Source: Rhodobacter sp. (GTDB taxonomy: Bacteria; Pseudomonadota; Alphaproteobacteria; Rhodobacterales; Rhodobacteraceae). Taken from it: a stretch of 64,000 nt of DNA. The DNA lies in contig JACKKE010000002.1 in assembly GCA_020637595.1 (NCBI GenBank), positions 62,001 through 126,000 of the forward strand, written 5' to 3'. How positions within the stretch are numbered: position 1 is the first letter of the stretch; every line of letters begins with the position of its first letter. This document shows positions 1-8,067 of the stretch, piece by piece. Below the pieces are notes generated by a model, which ran no database searches, was not told the origin of the DNA, and worked only from the letters and a program-made list of their open reading frames with translations. The position numbers and the translations under genes are program-made.

Positions 1-156
1 TCTGCAAGATGGGCGGCTTGGAGGACCGAAAACATACATTCTAAATTGATGTAATTGTTTTCGTCGCGCGCCGGTTTTGTGCATGATCACAATAAAAGGG
101 CGTTCCGGTTGTGGTCGGTGATGGTGCCGGACGGAGGCTTTGCCGCCTTGTGACAG

Positions 157-582
157 GTGGTGAGTCTGTTCGGCAATCTCGACGTGAGCGAAGGGGATGC
201 CGGCGTCGCCCGCTGGCGTCGGCTGTGGGAGGTGCGCGAGGTTCTGATCGTCACAGGCCGCGAGTCGCGTTTTGATCCGTTCCCTGAGCTGTTCGATAGC
301 GCGGCCCGGATCGACACCTTGCACACCGTGTCCACCGACGCCTACGACCATCGCGAGGCGATCCTCAGGGCGGTCCTTGGCCGATAGGCTGATGCTACTG
401 TCGTTGGGGCCGGCGGCGACGATTCTGGTCCCGCGGGTCGCAGCGACAGGGTGCAGGCGCTGGACATCGGGCATATCAGCGCCCGTTATCTGAACATCCA
501 TGCGCGTGGCGCCTTGCCCGAGGCGCTTCCCGTTATCCGAGACCCTGCAACACTCGGCATGAGGCCGCGCCCGGATCTCTGA
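157..582 (+). pseudogene. GT-D fold (DUF1792-like) glycosyltransferase remnant
   Basis: Three successive frames together read like the C-terminal part of the GT-D/DUF1792 glycosyltransferase family. The first (157 to about 384) has W-RRLWEVREVLIVTGRESRF and ELFDSAARI-like text. The second (about 370-450) has LMLLSLGPAATILV, matching the family's 'LiLiaLGPTATVLA' core. The third (about 450-582) has QALDIGHISARYL, matching 'QAiDIGHIDIEY'. Two frameshifts, a stop just upstream at 151-153 and no visible N-terminal domain make this a decayed 5'-truncated copy. The family assignment comes from motif memory, so it is moderately sure. Bases 1-156 show no gene I can support. Confidence 0.55.
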
Positions 583-759
583 CCGCGATTGCTCCGCAAA
601 ATTCTGCGTTGAAAATCCGTATTATAGCGGCCTGCCTGTTCAGGGGCGCGCCGGCGGGCCTCACGCATTCCTTTTTTTGAATTGACCGCGTGAATCGGCT
701 TTGCAGCGGCGTTTTGTCGCGCTAGCCTCGCGCAAAACCAAAACGGGAGTGAGGACAAC

Positions 760-1158
760 ATGGACATCTTTGCGGTTATCGTCGCCGCCGCCGTCGGCTT
801 TGCCATCGGCGCGCTGTGGTATGGCGTATTCCGCCGGCAATGGGTCGCCAACTCGGGCGTGCCGACGGATGCGACCGGCGCGCCGACGAACGGCGGCAAC
901 CCGGTCACCTATCTGGGCGCCTATATCTGCATCCTGCTGGTCACGGGGATGATGCGGCACATCTTTTCGATGGCCGAGATCGACACCATGCTGAAGGGCC
1001 TGATGGCCGGCGGCGGGATCGGCCTGTTCATCATCGCGCCGTGGATCACGCTGAACAACCTCTTCTCGGCGCGCGCGCGCTGCCTGTGCTGGATCGACGG
1101 TGGCTATGCCACGGTCGCCTGCGCGGTGATCGGGATCGTTCTTGTCGCGATGATGTAA
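760..1158 (+). CDS. DUF1761 domain-containing membrane protein
   Basis: A 132-residue inner-membrane protein of the DUF1761 family, function unknown. The N-terminal helix ends in the family-typical GALWYGVFRRQW motif (about residues 17-28). Three further hydrophobic segments follow (about 49-62, 82-100 and 114-130). The start has a GAGGAC-like ribosome-binding site a few bases upstream. It stands alone between the glycosyltransferase remnant and an HD-domain gene, so context does not suggest a role. Confidence 0.8.
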   Translation: MDIFAVIVAAAVGFAIGALWYGVFRRQWVANSGVPTDATGAPTNGGNPVTYLGAYICILLVTGMMRHIFSMAEIDTMLKGLMAGGGIGLFIIAPWITLNNLFSARARCLCWIDGGYATVACAVIGIVLVAMM

Positions 1159-1240
1159 CCATCGGTCGCAAACGGGCCGCGCGTGTCGGGCAGCGGGTGC
1201 GAGGGTGACCCCACGCCCCGACGGGATCAGGGAGGGTCTC

Positions 1241-1846
1241 ATGCCCGACACACAGACCGTTTCCTTCACGCAGATGAAGGATGGCACCTATGAGGACTAT
1301 CAACTCCTCGCCGATTACGAGAAACCGTTTCACGCGCTGACCCCGGATCGTGTCCTGGCGGAACTGCGCAGCCACGGCGAAACCACGCTGGAAGGCTACC
1401 GGATCACCCGGCTGCAGCACGGCCTGCAATCCGCCACCCGCGCCGAGCGCGACGGCGCCGACATCGACTGGATCGTGGCGGCGCTGCTGCACGACATCGG
1501 TGACGGGCTGGCGCCGCAGAACCATGATCGCTTTTCGGCCGAGGTGATCCGTCCCTTCGTGCGCTGGGACGTGGCCTGGGTGGTCGAACATCACGGCATC
1601 TTCCAGATGCTCTATTACGGCCACCACTACGGCTGGGACCGCAACGCGCGCGATCAGTTCCGGGACCACCCCTGTTTTGACAGCTGCGCCGAATTCTGCG
1701 AACGCTGGGATCAGGCGTCCTTTGACCCAGGCTATGATACCTTGCCGCTGGAGCATTTCGAACCGATGGTGAGGACGGTCTTTGGCCGCAAAGCCTATGA
1801 CCCTGCGGTGCTGCGCGAGGGGTATGTGAGCGCGCTGACCGGTTGA
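1241..1846 (+). CDS. HD-domain protein, possibly an HD-type di-iron oxygenase relative
   Basis: A 201-residue HD-fold protein. Visible metal-ligand candidates are H60 (in LQHGLQSA), H84-D85 (ALLHDIGDG), H95, H117/H118 (VVEHHGIF) and D157 (ERWDQASFDP). That spacing fits both HD phosphohydrolases and the mixed-valent di-iron oxygenases typified by PhnZ, TmpB and inositol oxygenase. Start chosen at 1241 because a GGGAGGG site precedes it; a longer reading from 1205 lacks one. No phosphonate genes are nearby, so the oxygenase option rests on motif order only. Confidence 0.75.
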   Translation: MPDTQTVSFTQMKDGTYEDYQLLADYEKPFHALTPDRVLAELRSHGETTLEGYRITRLQHGLQSATRAERDGADIDWIVAALLHDIGDGLAPQNHDRFSAEVIRPFVRWDVAWVVEHHGIFQMLYYGHHYGWDRNARDQFRDHPCFDSCAEFCERWDQASFDPGYDTLPLEHFEPMVRTVFGRKAYDPAVLREGYVSALTG

Positions 1847-1879
1847 GCGGGCGGACCGCGCCTGCGGAAAGGAGCGACA

Positions 1880-2314
1880 ATGACGGGGTTTTCTGCTGGC
1901 TGGCAGGTCTGGGCGATCCTCGCCGCAGTCTTTGCCGCGCTGACCGCGATCTTTGCCAAGGTCGGTGTCGATAACGTCAACTCGGATTTTGCGACTTTCT
2001 TCCGAACGCTGGTGGTCGCGGCGGTGCTGGGCGTGATCCTGTTCGCGACGCGGCAGTTTCAGCCGCTGTCTTCGCTGAGCCCCCGCAGCGTGCTGTTCCT
2101 GGTGCTGTCAGGCCTCGCCACCGGGGCCTCCTGGGTCTGCTATTTCCGCGCGCTCAAGATCGGGAATGCCGCGCAGGTTGCCCCGGTGGACAAGCTGAGC
2201 GTCGTCCTGGTGGCGATCTTTGGTGTGGTGTTTCTGGGGGAACGGCTGACGCCGACCGGCTGGATCGGCGTTGCGCTGGTCGGAAGCGGGGCGGTATTGA
2301 TGGCGCTGGGCTGA
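1880..2314 (+). CDS. Half-size EamA/DMT-family transporter
   Basis: A 144-residue protein with a single EamA domain and about five hydrophobic helices, roughly half the length of ordinary ten-helix DMT exporters. It has the family's GASWVCYFRALKIGNAAQVAPVDKLS-type central signature (about residues 77-102) and the GERLTPTGWIGVALVGSGAVLM C-terminal helix. Single-domain members are expected to act as dimers. Substrate cannot be inferred. A GGAAAGGAG ribosome-binding site precedes the ATG, 34 bases after the HD gene. Confidence 0.8.
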   Translation: MTGFSAGWQVWAILAAVFAALTAIFAKVGVDNVNSDFATFFRTLVVAAVLGVILFATRQFQPLSSLSPRSVLFLVLSGLATGASWVCYFRALKIGNAAQVAPVDKLSVVLVAIFGVVFLGERLTPTGWIGVALVGSGAVLMALG

Positions 2315-2340
2315 GACGTCCGCCACATCGAGGTTTCCCC

Positions 2341-3057
2341 GTGACGACTGTCGCCACCAGCCGCCTGCCCGCCATCGACCATGCCCGCGGCGTGGCGCTG
2401 ATCGGTATGGTGGCGTTTCATCTGACCTTCGATCTGGGGTTCTTCGGTTTCATCCCGCCGGACACGGTGATGCAGCCCTTCTGGATGGTCTTTGCCCGAC
2501 TGGTCGCGGGGTCTTTCGTGGTCCTCGCCGGGGTCAGCCTGGTGCTGGCGCATGGCAATGGTCTGCGCGGGCGGGCCTTTGTCCGGGGCACGGCGACGGT
2601 CGCGCTGGCGGCGGTGCTGGTGACGGCAGCGACGCTGGTGGCGATCCCGCAGGGCTGGGTGTTCTTTGGCATCCTGCACATGATCGCGCTGGGGCGGGTG
2701 CTGGGCCTGCCCTTCCTGCGCGCGCCGGCCTGGCTGCTGGTGATCGCCGGCGTGGCGATCTGGGCGGCGCCCTATCTGTGGCAATCCGCGGTCTTCGACA
2801 GCCGCGCGCTGGCCTGGGTCGGCTTTGCGGTCACGCAACCATTGTCAATGGACCTCGAACCGGTGTTTCCCTGGTTCGGCCCGTTCCTGTTGGGCATGGC
2901 TGCGGCCAGGCTGGGGCTGCTGCCGACACGGGGCATCCCGGGACCGGCCGGGCGCGCGCTGGCCTGGGCCGGGCGGCACAGCCTGGCGATCTATCTGATC
3001 CACCAGCCGGTGCTGCTGGGCACGCTGTGGCTGATCACCACCGTGTTGAAAGGCTGA
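2341..3057 (+). CDS. DUF1624 / heparan-alpha-glucosaminide N-acetyltransferase-domain membrane protein
   Basis: A 238-residue integral membrane protein of the DUF1624 family, which is related to lysosomal heparan-alpha-glucosaminide N-acetyltransferase. Its N-terminus RLPAIDHARGVALIGMVAFHLTFDL is the family hallmark. About seven hydrophobic helices follow, and the C-terminus GRHSLAIYLIHQPVLLG is typical of acyltransferase-type membrane proteins. The start is GTG, with GAGG a few bases upstream. The acyl acceptor is unknown. It converges on trmD with no intergenic gap. Confidence 0.8.
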   Translation: MTTVATSRLPAIDHARGVALIGMVAFHLTFDLGFFGFIPPDTVMQPFWMVFARLVAGSFVVLAGVSLVLAHGNGLRGRAFVRGTATVALAAVLVTAATLVAIPQGWVFFGILHMIALGRVLGLPFLRAPAWLLVIAGVAIWAAPYLWQSAVFDSRALAWVGFAVTQPLSMDLEPVFPWFGPFLLGMAAARLGLLPTRGIPGPAGRALAWAGRHSLAIYLIHQPVLLGTLWLITTVLKG

Positions 3058-3849
3058 TCAGTCGCGCCCCAGCTTTGCCCACAGATCCGGCCGCCGATCC
3101 CGGGTGATCCGCTCGGCCTCGGCGCGGCGCCATTTCTCGATTTCCGCGTGATTGCCCGACAGCAGAACCGGCGGGATCGCCCGGCCACGCCACTCGGAGG
3201 GGCGGGTATACTGCGGATGCTCCAGAAGGCCGGCGGCATGCGATTCCTCTTCGGTCGAGGCCGCATTGCCCAGAACGCCCGGCAACAGACGCACGGTTGC
3301 GTCCAGCATCGCCTGCGCCGCGATCTCGCCGCCGGTCAGGACGAAATCGCCCAGCGAGACCTCGTCGATGGCATATTCGTCCAGCACGCGCTGGTCGACC
3401 CCCTCGAACCGGCCGCACAGCAGCGTCACGCCCCGCCCCCCGGCCCAGCGCCGTGCCGTGGCCTGATCGAAGGGCCGGCCGCGCGGGCTCAGATAGACCA
3501 CCGGCCAGTCGGCGCGTCCGGGCGTGCCGATGGCGGCCACATCGAGCGCCCGCCCCAGAACATCGGCGCGCAGCACCATGCCCGCGCCGCCGCCCGCTGG
3601 TGTGTCATCGACGTTGCGATGCTTGCCCTCGCCAAACGGACGCAGCGCGATCGTCTCCAGCCCCCACAGCCCCAGATCCATCGCCTTGCCGGTCAGGGAC
3701 AGGCCCAGCGTGCCGGGAAAGGCCTCGGGGAACAGCGTGATGACCTTGGCGGTCCAGGGCGCGGCTGGCCGCATGTCCATCAGGTCGCTGGGCTGCGGCG
3801 TCAGGCTGACCCGCAACCGGCCATGCGACCGCTTGGGCGGTTCGGTCAT
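3058..3849 (-). CDS. trmD: tRNA (guanosine(37)-N1)-methyltransferase TrmD
   Basis: A 263-residue SPOUT-fold methyltransferase that makes m1G37 in tRNAs reading CNN codons, preventing +1 frameshifting. It has the family start WTAKVITLFPEAFPG, the deep-knot SAM site YLSPRGRPFDQ...LLCGRFEGVDQR and the DFVLTGGEIAA segment. Its ATG overlaps the rimM stop as ATGA, so the two genes are translationally coupled. An internal ATG about 23 codons in could be the true start, because the first residues are poorly conserved. Confidence 0.96.
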   Translation of the reverse strand: MTEPPKRSHGRLRVSLTPQPSDLMDMRPAAPWTAKVITLFPEAFPGTLGLSLTGKAMDLGLWGLETIALRPFGEGKHRNVDDTPAGGGAGMVLRADVLGRALDVAAIGTPGRADWPVVYLSPRGRPFDQATARRWAGGRGVTLLCGRFEGVDQRVLDEYAIDEVSLGDFVLTGGEIAAQAMLDATVRLLPGVLGNAASTEEESHAAGLLEHPQYTRPSEWRGRAIPPVLLSGNHAEIEKWRRAEAERITRDRRPDLWAKLGRD

Positions 3850-4352
3850 TCGAACAGCCCCTCGGGCGGGTCGGCAATGATCCGCCCCGCCGCCAGATCA
3901 ACTGTCGGCACCATCGCCACGGTAAAGGGCAACAGGGCATTGCCCTTGCGCGGACGCTGGATTTCCAGCAGATCGCCGGCCCCGTGGTTCTGGACCGAAC
4001 TGACCCGGCCCAGCACCGTGCCGCCGGTGTCCAGCACCGTCAGCCCGATCAGGTCCGCATGATAGAATTCGTCATCGGGCAGCGACGGCAACCTGTCGCG
4101 GTCGGCATAGAGGCGCAGCCCGCGCAGGGCCTCGGCCTCCTCGCGGGTGGTGACACCCGATAGCCGCGCCGACAGCCCGTTCGGGATCGGCTTGCCCAGC
4201 TTGACCTTGAAACTGCGGGCGCCGTCCTCGGAAAAGAGCGGCGCATAGCTGGCGATCGCCTCGGGCTCGGCGCAGAAGCTTTTCAGCCGGACTTCGCCGT
4301 GAACCCCGAAGGCCCCGGCAATGGCACCGACGCAAACACGATCCTTGGCCAT
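3846..4352 (-). CDS. rimM: Ribosome maturation factor RimM
   Basis: A 168-residue RimM, needed for 30S head maturation around ribosomal protein S19. The N-terminal domain starts VCVGAIAGAFGVHGEVRLKSF. The PRC-barrel half has YHADLIGLTVLDTGGTVLGRV and ends in PFTVAMVPTVDLAAGRIIADPPEGL. I place the start at 4352 (MAKDRVCVG) with GAGGCGG upstream. The longer reading to 4379 would run into a dispersed intergenic repeat. It lies in the order rpsP-rimM-trmD, the usual bacterial arrangement. Confidence 0.95.
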   Translation of the reverse strand: MAKDRVCVGAIAGAFGVHGEVRLKSFCAEPEAIASYAPLFSEDGARSFKVKLGKPIPNGLSARLSGVTTREEAEALRGLRLYADRDRLPSLPDDEFYHADLIGLTVLDTGGTVLGRVSSVQNHGAGDLLEIQRPRKGNALLPFTVAMVPTVDLAAGRIIADPPEGLFE

Positions 4353-4357
4353 CCGGC

Positions 4358-4441
4358 CCGCCTCTTCATCTTGCCCCAAATACGCTCAGGGGGGGTGAAT
4401 GCCCCGCAGGGGGCAGAGGGGGGCGAACCGCCCCCCTTACC
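4358..4441 (+). repeat. Dispersed GC-rich intergenic element, family A, copy 1
   Basis: Between rpsP and rimM the plus strand shows a CTTCATCTTGCCCCAAATACG segment, then a run of G, TGAATG, and a GGGGGCGAACCGCCCCCC hairpin. The same order recurs at 7967-8048, 17193-17276, 29545-29613 and 29664-29727. The hairpin could attenuate transcription inside this operon. Confidence 0.6.
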
Positions 4442-4444
4442 CGA

Positions 4445-4798
4445 TCACTCGGCGCTGGCGGCCGCGGCCTTTTCGGCGCGTTCCTTGGCACGCTCCTGGG
4501 CTTTCTTGCCCGGAACGGCTTTCTTCGGGTTGCTGCGCTGGGTCTTGGCAACGACACCGGCGGCTTCCAGGAAGCGCACGACGCGGTCGGTCGGCTGGGC
4601 GCCCTTGGCGATCCATTCCTGCACGCGGGCGACGTCCATCTTCACGCGGTCTTCGCTGTCTTTCGGCAGCAGCGGGTTATAAGTGCCGACTTTTTCCAGG
4701 AAGCGGCCGTCGCGCGGCATCCGGCTGTCGGACACGACGATGGCGTAGAACGGACGCTTTTTCGAGCCGCCGCGGGCGAGACGGATTTTGGTAGCCAT
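4445..4798 (-). CDS. rpsP: 30S ribosomal protein S16
   Basis: A 117-residue S16. The conserved core MATKIRLARGGSKKRPFY, VVSDSRMPRDGRFLEKVGTYNPL and the WIAKGAQPTDRV segment are all present. A lysine/alanine-rich tail after about residue 85 is typical of alphaproteobacterial S16. GAAGGAG precedes the start. It lies downstream of the chorismate mutase gene and upstream of rimM in a minus-strand operon. Confidence 0.98.
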   Translation of the reverse strand: MATKIRLARGGSKKRPFYAIVVSDSRMPRDGRFLEKVGTYNPLLPKDSEDRVKMDVARVQEWIAKGAQPTDRVVRFLEAAGVVAKTQRSNPKKAVPGKKAQERAKERAEKAAAASAE

Positions 4799-4852
4799 GT
4801 TGATTCTCCTTCGGGATGGCTGTGGTGGCCCCGTCGGGGGCCAATTCGGGGA

Positions 4853-5149
4853 TCAGTTCTGCAACTTCTCGTGGTGACGGATCACTTCCGAGATGATGAA
4901 GGTCAGGAATTTCTTGGCGAATTCGGGGTCGAGGTCGGCCTCCTTGGCCAACCATTCCAGCCGTTCGATCTGCCGCGCCTCGCGCGACGGGTCGGACGGG
5001 GGCAGGGCATGCGTCGCCTTCAGCTTGCCCACCGCCTGGGTGTGCTTGAACCGCTCGGCGAGCGTATAGACGAGGATCGCGTCCAGCCGGTCGATGCTTT
5101 CGCGATGATCGCGCAGCAGCTCGGCGGCGCGTTCGGAATCGTCACTCAT
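4853..5149 (-). CDS. Chorismate mutase (AroQ type)
   Basis: A 98-residue all-helical AroQ-class chorismate mutase, converting chorismate to prephenate for phenylalanine and tyrosine synthesis. It shows the family pattern: RESIDRLDAILVYTLAERFKHTQAVGKLKA with the active-site Arg/Lys region, then REARQIERLEWLAKEADLDPEFAKKFLTFIISEVIRHHE. A chorismate mutase between ffh and rpsP is a familiar arrangement in Rhodobacteraceae. Confidence 0.92.
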   Translation of the reverse strand: MSDDSERAAELLRDHRESIDRLDAILVYTLAERFKHTQAVGKLKATHALPPSDPSREARQIERLEWLAKEADLDPEFAKKFLTFIISEVIRHHEKLQN

Positions 5150-5176
5150 TCGGGCCTCCGGGCTGCGAAAAACGAG

Positions 5177-5740
5177 TCATGCATAGGCCTCCATCCCGCC
5201 GTCGACCAGGGCGTCGCGCGCCGGGTGGCGCCAGACCTCGACCGGGCCCGAGGCCTCGGGGTGCGCGGCGCCCGCGTCCAGTGTGCAACCGAGCCGCCCG
5301 GCCAGTGCCCGCGAACGCGCGTTCGACGCGGCGATATAGCTGACAGCGGTATCCCAGCCGAGCACGTCATAAGCAAAACCGCGCGCCGCCTGTGCCGCCT
5401 CAAAGGCGATGCCTTCGCCCTCGGCGGCCGCGTCCCAGATCGACCAGCCGAGTTCGCGCTCGGGCCAGCCGGCGGGGAACCAGGGTCCGCAGGCGCCCAG
5501 CGCCGCGCCGCTCGCGCGGTCGGTGACCACGAAATTGCCCCAGCCGCGCAGCACCCAGTGGCCGATGAAATGGCCAAAAGCCCGCCAGGCCAGCGCCTCG
5601 GTCACTTCGGCGGCACGGACATGCACCGAACGTTCCGACAGCATGAAGCCGCGCCACACCGCCCAGTCCGCCGCAACCGGCGCGCGCAGGATCAGGCGTT
5701 CGGTTTCCAGAACCGGCGTGGCCGACAGGGTGACGCTCAT
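5177..5740 (-). CDS. GNAT-family N-acetyltransferase (RimJ/RimL-like), downstream copy
   Basis: A 187-residue GNAT acetyltransferase starting with the RimJ/RimL-like VLETERLILRAPVAADWAVW motif. The acetyl-CoA region is GWSIWDAAAEGEGIAFEAAQAARGFAYDVLGW and the C-terminal part has SYIAASNARSRALAGRLGC. Its ATG overlaps the stop of the preceding GNAT gene as ATGA. The two are clearly paralogues in one operon. Substrate unknown. Confidence 0.87.
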   Translation of the reverse strand: MSVTLSATPVLETERLILRAPVAADWAVWRGFMLSERSVHVRAAEVTEALAWRAFGHFIGHWVLRGWGNFVVTDRASGAALGACGPWFPAGWPERELGWSIWDAAAEGEGIAFEAAQAARGFAYDVLGWDTAVSYIAASNARSRALAGRLGCTLDAGAAHPEASGPVEVWRHPARDALVDGGMEAYA

Positions 5741-6276
5741 GCCAGCCCCCGCAGATCATGCACGATCACCACGTCGCTCAGGTCGATGCCCGCGCGCTTG
5801 GGGTCGACGCGGCCGCCCAGGCGCAGCGCCAGCGCGATCGAGCGCGAGTTACCCGGGTCGATGATGCTGATCAGATCGTCCCAGCCGAACTGCCGCCGCG
5901 CCCAGACCATCACCGCCCGTGCCGCCTCGGCGGCGATGCCGCGGCCCTCGGCTTCGGGCGCGACCATCCAGGCCAGCGCGGCCTCGGGGAACTCGTCACC
6001 GCGAACGATACCGACCTCGCCCAGCCAGGCGCCGGTCTCGCGGTCGGCAACGCGGAACGGGCCATGACCCCTGAGCATCCACAGTGCCACATCGGCCGCC
6101 CAGATCCGCCAGGCGTGATGGCGATGGCGGGGGCCGCCCTCCCACACCGCGCGGTCCGAGGCATGGAAGGCGGCGATATGCTCGAAATCCGCCAGCACCG
6201 GCGCGGACAGCACCAGCCGCTCGGTCACCAGGACCGGCACGACAGGGGTCGCAAAGGGGGTGGCGGCGACGTTCAT
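5737..6276 (-). CDS. GNAT-family N-acetyltransferase (RimJ/RimL-like), upstream copy
   Basis: A 179-residue GNAT enzyme with the same layout as its neighbour: VLVTERLVLSAPVLADFEHIAAF at the N-terminus, LAWMVAPEAEGRGIAAEAARAVMVWARRQFGWDDLISII around the acetyl-CoA site and GNSRSIALALRLGG near the end. I choose the start at 6276, five bases after the ffh stop; the longer reading from 6318 would overlap ffh. Sitting in the ffh-trmD operon, a ribosomal-protein or tRNA substrate is possible but unproven. Confidence 0.86.
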   Translation of the reverse strand: MNVAATPFATPVVPVLVTERLVLSAPVLADFEHIAAFHASDRAVWEGGPRHRHHAWRIWAADVALWMLRGHGPFRVADRETGAWLGEVGIVRGDEFPEAALAWMVAPEAEGRGIAAEAARAVMVWARRQFGWDDLISIIDPGNSRSIALALRLGGRVDPKRAGIDLSDVVIVHDLRGLA

Positions 6277-6280
6277 CGGT

Positions 6281-7786
6281 TCAGCGTTTCTTGCCCAGAC
6301 CCAGACCCGACAAGCCACCCGGCATCCCGCCGCCCAGCCCCGGCAACCCGCCCGGCATCCCGGCGCCCCGACCCATCGCCATCTGCGCGGCCTTCATCGC
6401 CTCGGGGTCGGCCATCTGCTTTTGCAGGTCGGCCATGTCCGGGTTCTTGCCAAACATCGACTTCATCGCCTGTTTCAGCATCCCGCCCTTGCCCATCTTC
6501 TTCATCACATCCGCCATCTGGCGCTGCATCTTCAGAAGCTTGTTCAGTTCGGACACTTCCAGCCCGGCCCCCGCCGCGATCCGCTTCTTGCGGCTGGCTT
6601 GCAGGATGTCGGGGCGGGCGCGTTCGCCCTTGGTCATCGAGTTGATCAGCGCGATCTGGCGTTTCAGCATCGTGTCGTCGAACCCGGCCGCCTCGGCCTG
6701 CTTCGACATCTTGGCCATGCCCGGCATCATCCCCATGACCGACTGCATGCCGCCCATCTTCAGCATCTGCTCCAGCTGCGCCTTCAGGTCGTTCATGTTG
6801 AACTGACCCTTCTGAAAGCGCTTCATCATCCGCTCGGCCTGCTCGGCCTCCAGCGTCTGCTGCGCGCGCTCGACCAGGGCCACGATGTCGCCCATGCCCA
6901 GGATGCGGCCCGCGATGCGCTCGGGCTCGAAGGTCTCCAGCGCGTCGGTCTTTTCACCCAGACCGACGAAGCGGATCGGCTTGCCGGTGACGGCGCGCAT
7001 GCTGAGCGCCGCGCCGCCGCGCCCGTCGCCATCCATCCGCGTCAGCACCACGCCGGTGATGCCCACCTTGCCCTCGAATTCGGTGGCGACGTTGACGGCG
7101 TCCTGACCCGTCAGACCATCGACCACCAGCAGCGTCTCGCGCGGGGACACGGCGTCGCGGACCGCCTGCACCTCGTCCATCAGCACTTCGTCGATGTGCA
7201 GACGACCGGCGGTATCCAGCAGATAGACGTCATAACCGCCCAGCGTCGCCTGGCTCTTGGCGCGCTTGGCGATGGTCACGGCATTCTCGCCCTTGACGAT
7301 CGGCAGGGTATCGACGCCGATCTGCCCGCCGAGGATCGCCAGCTGTTCCATCGCCGCCGGGCGGTTGGTGTCGAGCGACGCCATCAGCACCCGCTTGCCC
7401 TCGCGCTCCTTCAGGCGGCGCGCCAGCTTGGCGGTGGTGGTGGTCTTGCCCGAGCCCTGCAGACCGACCATCAGCACCGGCGCCGGCGGGTTGTCGATCT
7501 TCAGCTTGCCGGGATCGCCCTCGCCGCGCAGCGTCGCGATCAGTTCGTCATGGACGATCTTGACCACCTGCTGACCGGGGGTGATCGACTTGGTGACCGC
7601 CGCCCCCGTCGCCTTGCCCTGCACCCGCTTGATGAAATCGCGCGCCACCGGCAGCGAGACATCGGCCTCCAGCAGCGCCACCCGCACCTCGCGCAGCGCG
7701 GCGGTGACGTCGTCGGCGCTCAGCGCGCCCGCCTTGGTCAGACGGTCGAAGACGCCACCAAGGCGCTCGGACAGGTTCTCGAACAT
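6281..7786 (-). CDS. ffh: Signal recognition particle protein Ffh
   Basis: A 501-residue SRP54 GTPase that targets nascent membrane and secreted proteins to FtsY and SecYEG. It has the N domain MFENLSERLGGVFDRL, the G domain with GLQGSGKTTTTAKLA, LLDTAGRLHIDEVL and GVVLTRMDGDGRGGAALSM, and a methionine-rich M domain (about 300-440) with GMMPGMAKMSKQ. A glycine/methionine-rich tail follows. The start at 7786 matches the family N-terminus; the upstream extension to 7942 does not look like protein. It is the first gene of the minus-strand operon. Confidence 0.97.
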   Translation of the reverse strand: MFENLSERLGGVFDRLTKAGALSADDVTAALREVRVALLEADVSLPVARDFIKRVQGKATGAAVTKSITPGQQVVKIVHDELIATLRGEGDPGKLKIDNPPAPVLMVGLQGSGKTTTTAKLARRLKEREGKRVLMASLDTNRPAAMEQLAILGGQIGVDTLPIVKGENAVTIAKRAKSQATLGGYDVYLLDTAGRLHIDEVLMDEVQAVRDAVSPRETLLVVDGLTGQDAVNVATEFEGKVGITGVVLTRMDGDGRGGAALSMRAVTGKPIRFVGLGEKTDALETFEPERIAGRILGMGDIVALVERAQQTLEAEQAERMMKRFQKGQFNMNDLKAQLEQMLKMGGMQSVMGMMPGMAKMSKQAEAAGFDDTMLKRQIALINSMTKGERARPDILQASRKKRIAAGAGLEVSELNKLLKMQRQMADVMKKMGKGGMLKQAMKSMFGKNPDMADLQKQMADPEAMKAAQMAMGRGAGMPGGLPGLGGGMPGGLSGLGLGKKR

Positions 7787-7966
7787 GGCAGTCCTTTCGG
7801 GACAGACTTCGGGGCCACGGGGTTTCGCACCCGTGGGCGCAACGCGCTGACGGATGGCGATCCCCGCAAAAGCGATGGGACCGGAAGCACAGGCCTCCGG
7901 GGAATTCAGGCAGCACCTAGGCCCGCGTGGGCGCAGAGTCAAGAAAAACCGCCCCGCATAGCACCC

Positions 7967-8048
7967 GCGCGCCTTTTCATCTTGCCGAAAATACGCGCGG
8001 GGGGTGAATTTGGCAAAGCCAAAGAGGGGGGCGGACAGCCCCCCTGCC
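7967..8048 (+). repeat. Dispersed GC-rich intergenic element, family A, copy 2
   Basis: Same order of parts as the copy at 4358: CTTTTCATCTTGCCGAAAATACG, a G run with GTGAATTTGGC, then a GGGGGGCGGACAGCCCCCC hairpin. It separates the divergent ffh and rhomboid genes and fills most of their shared upstream region. Confidence 0.65.
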
Positions 8049-8067
8049 TCGCGTATCGGAGTCCCGC

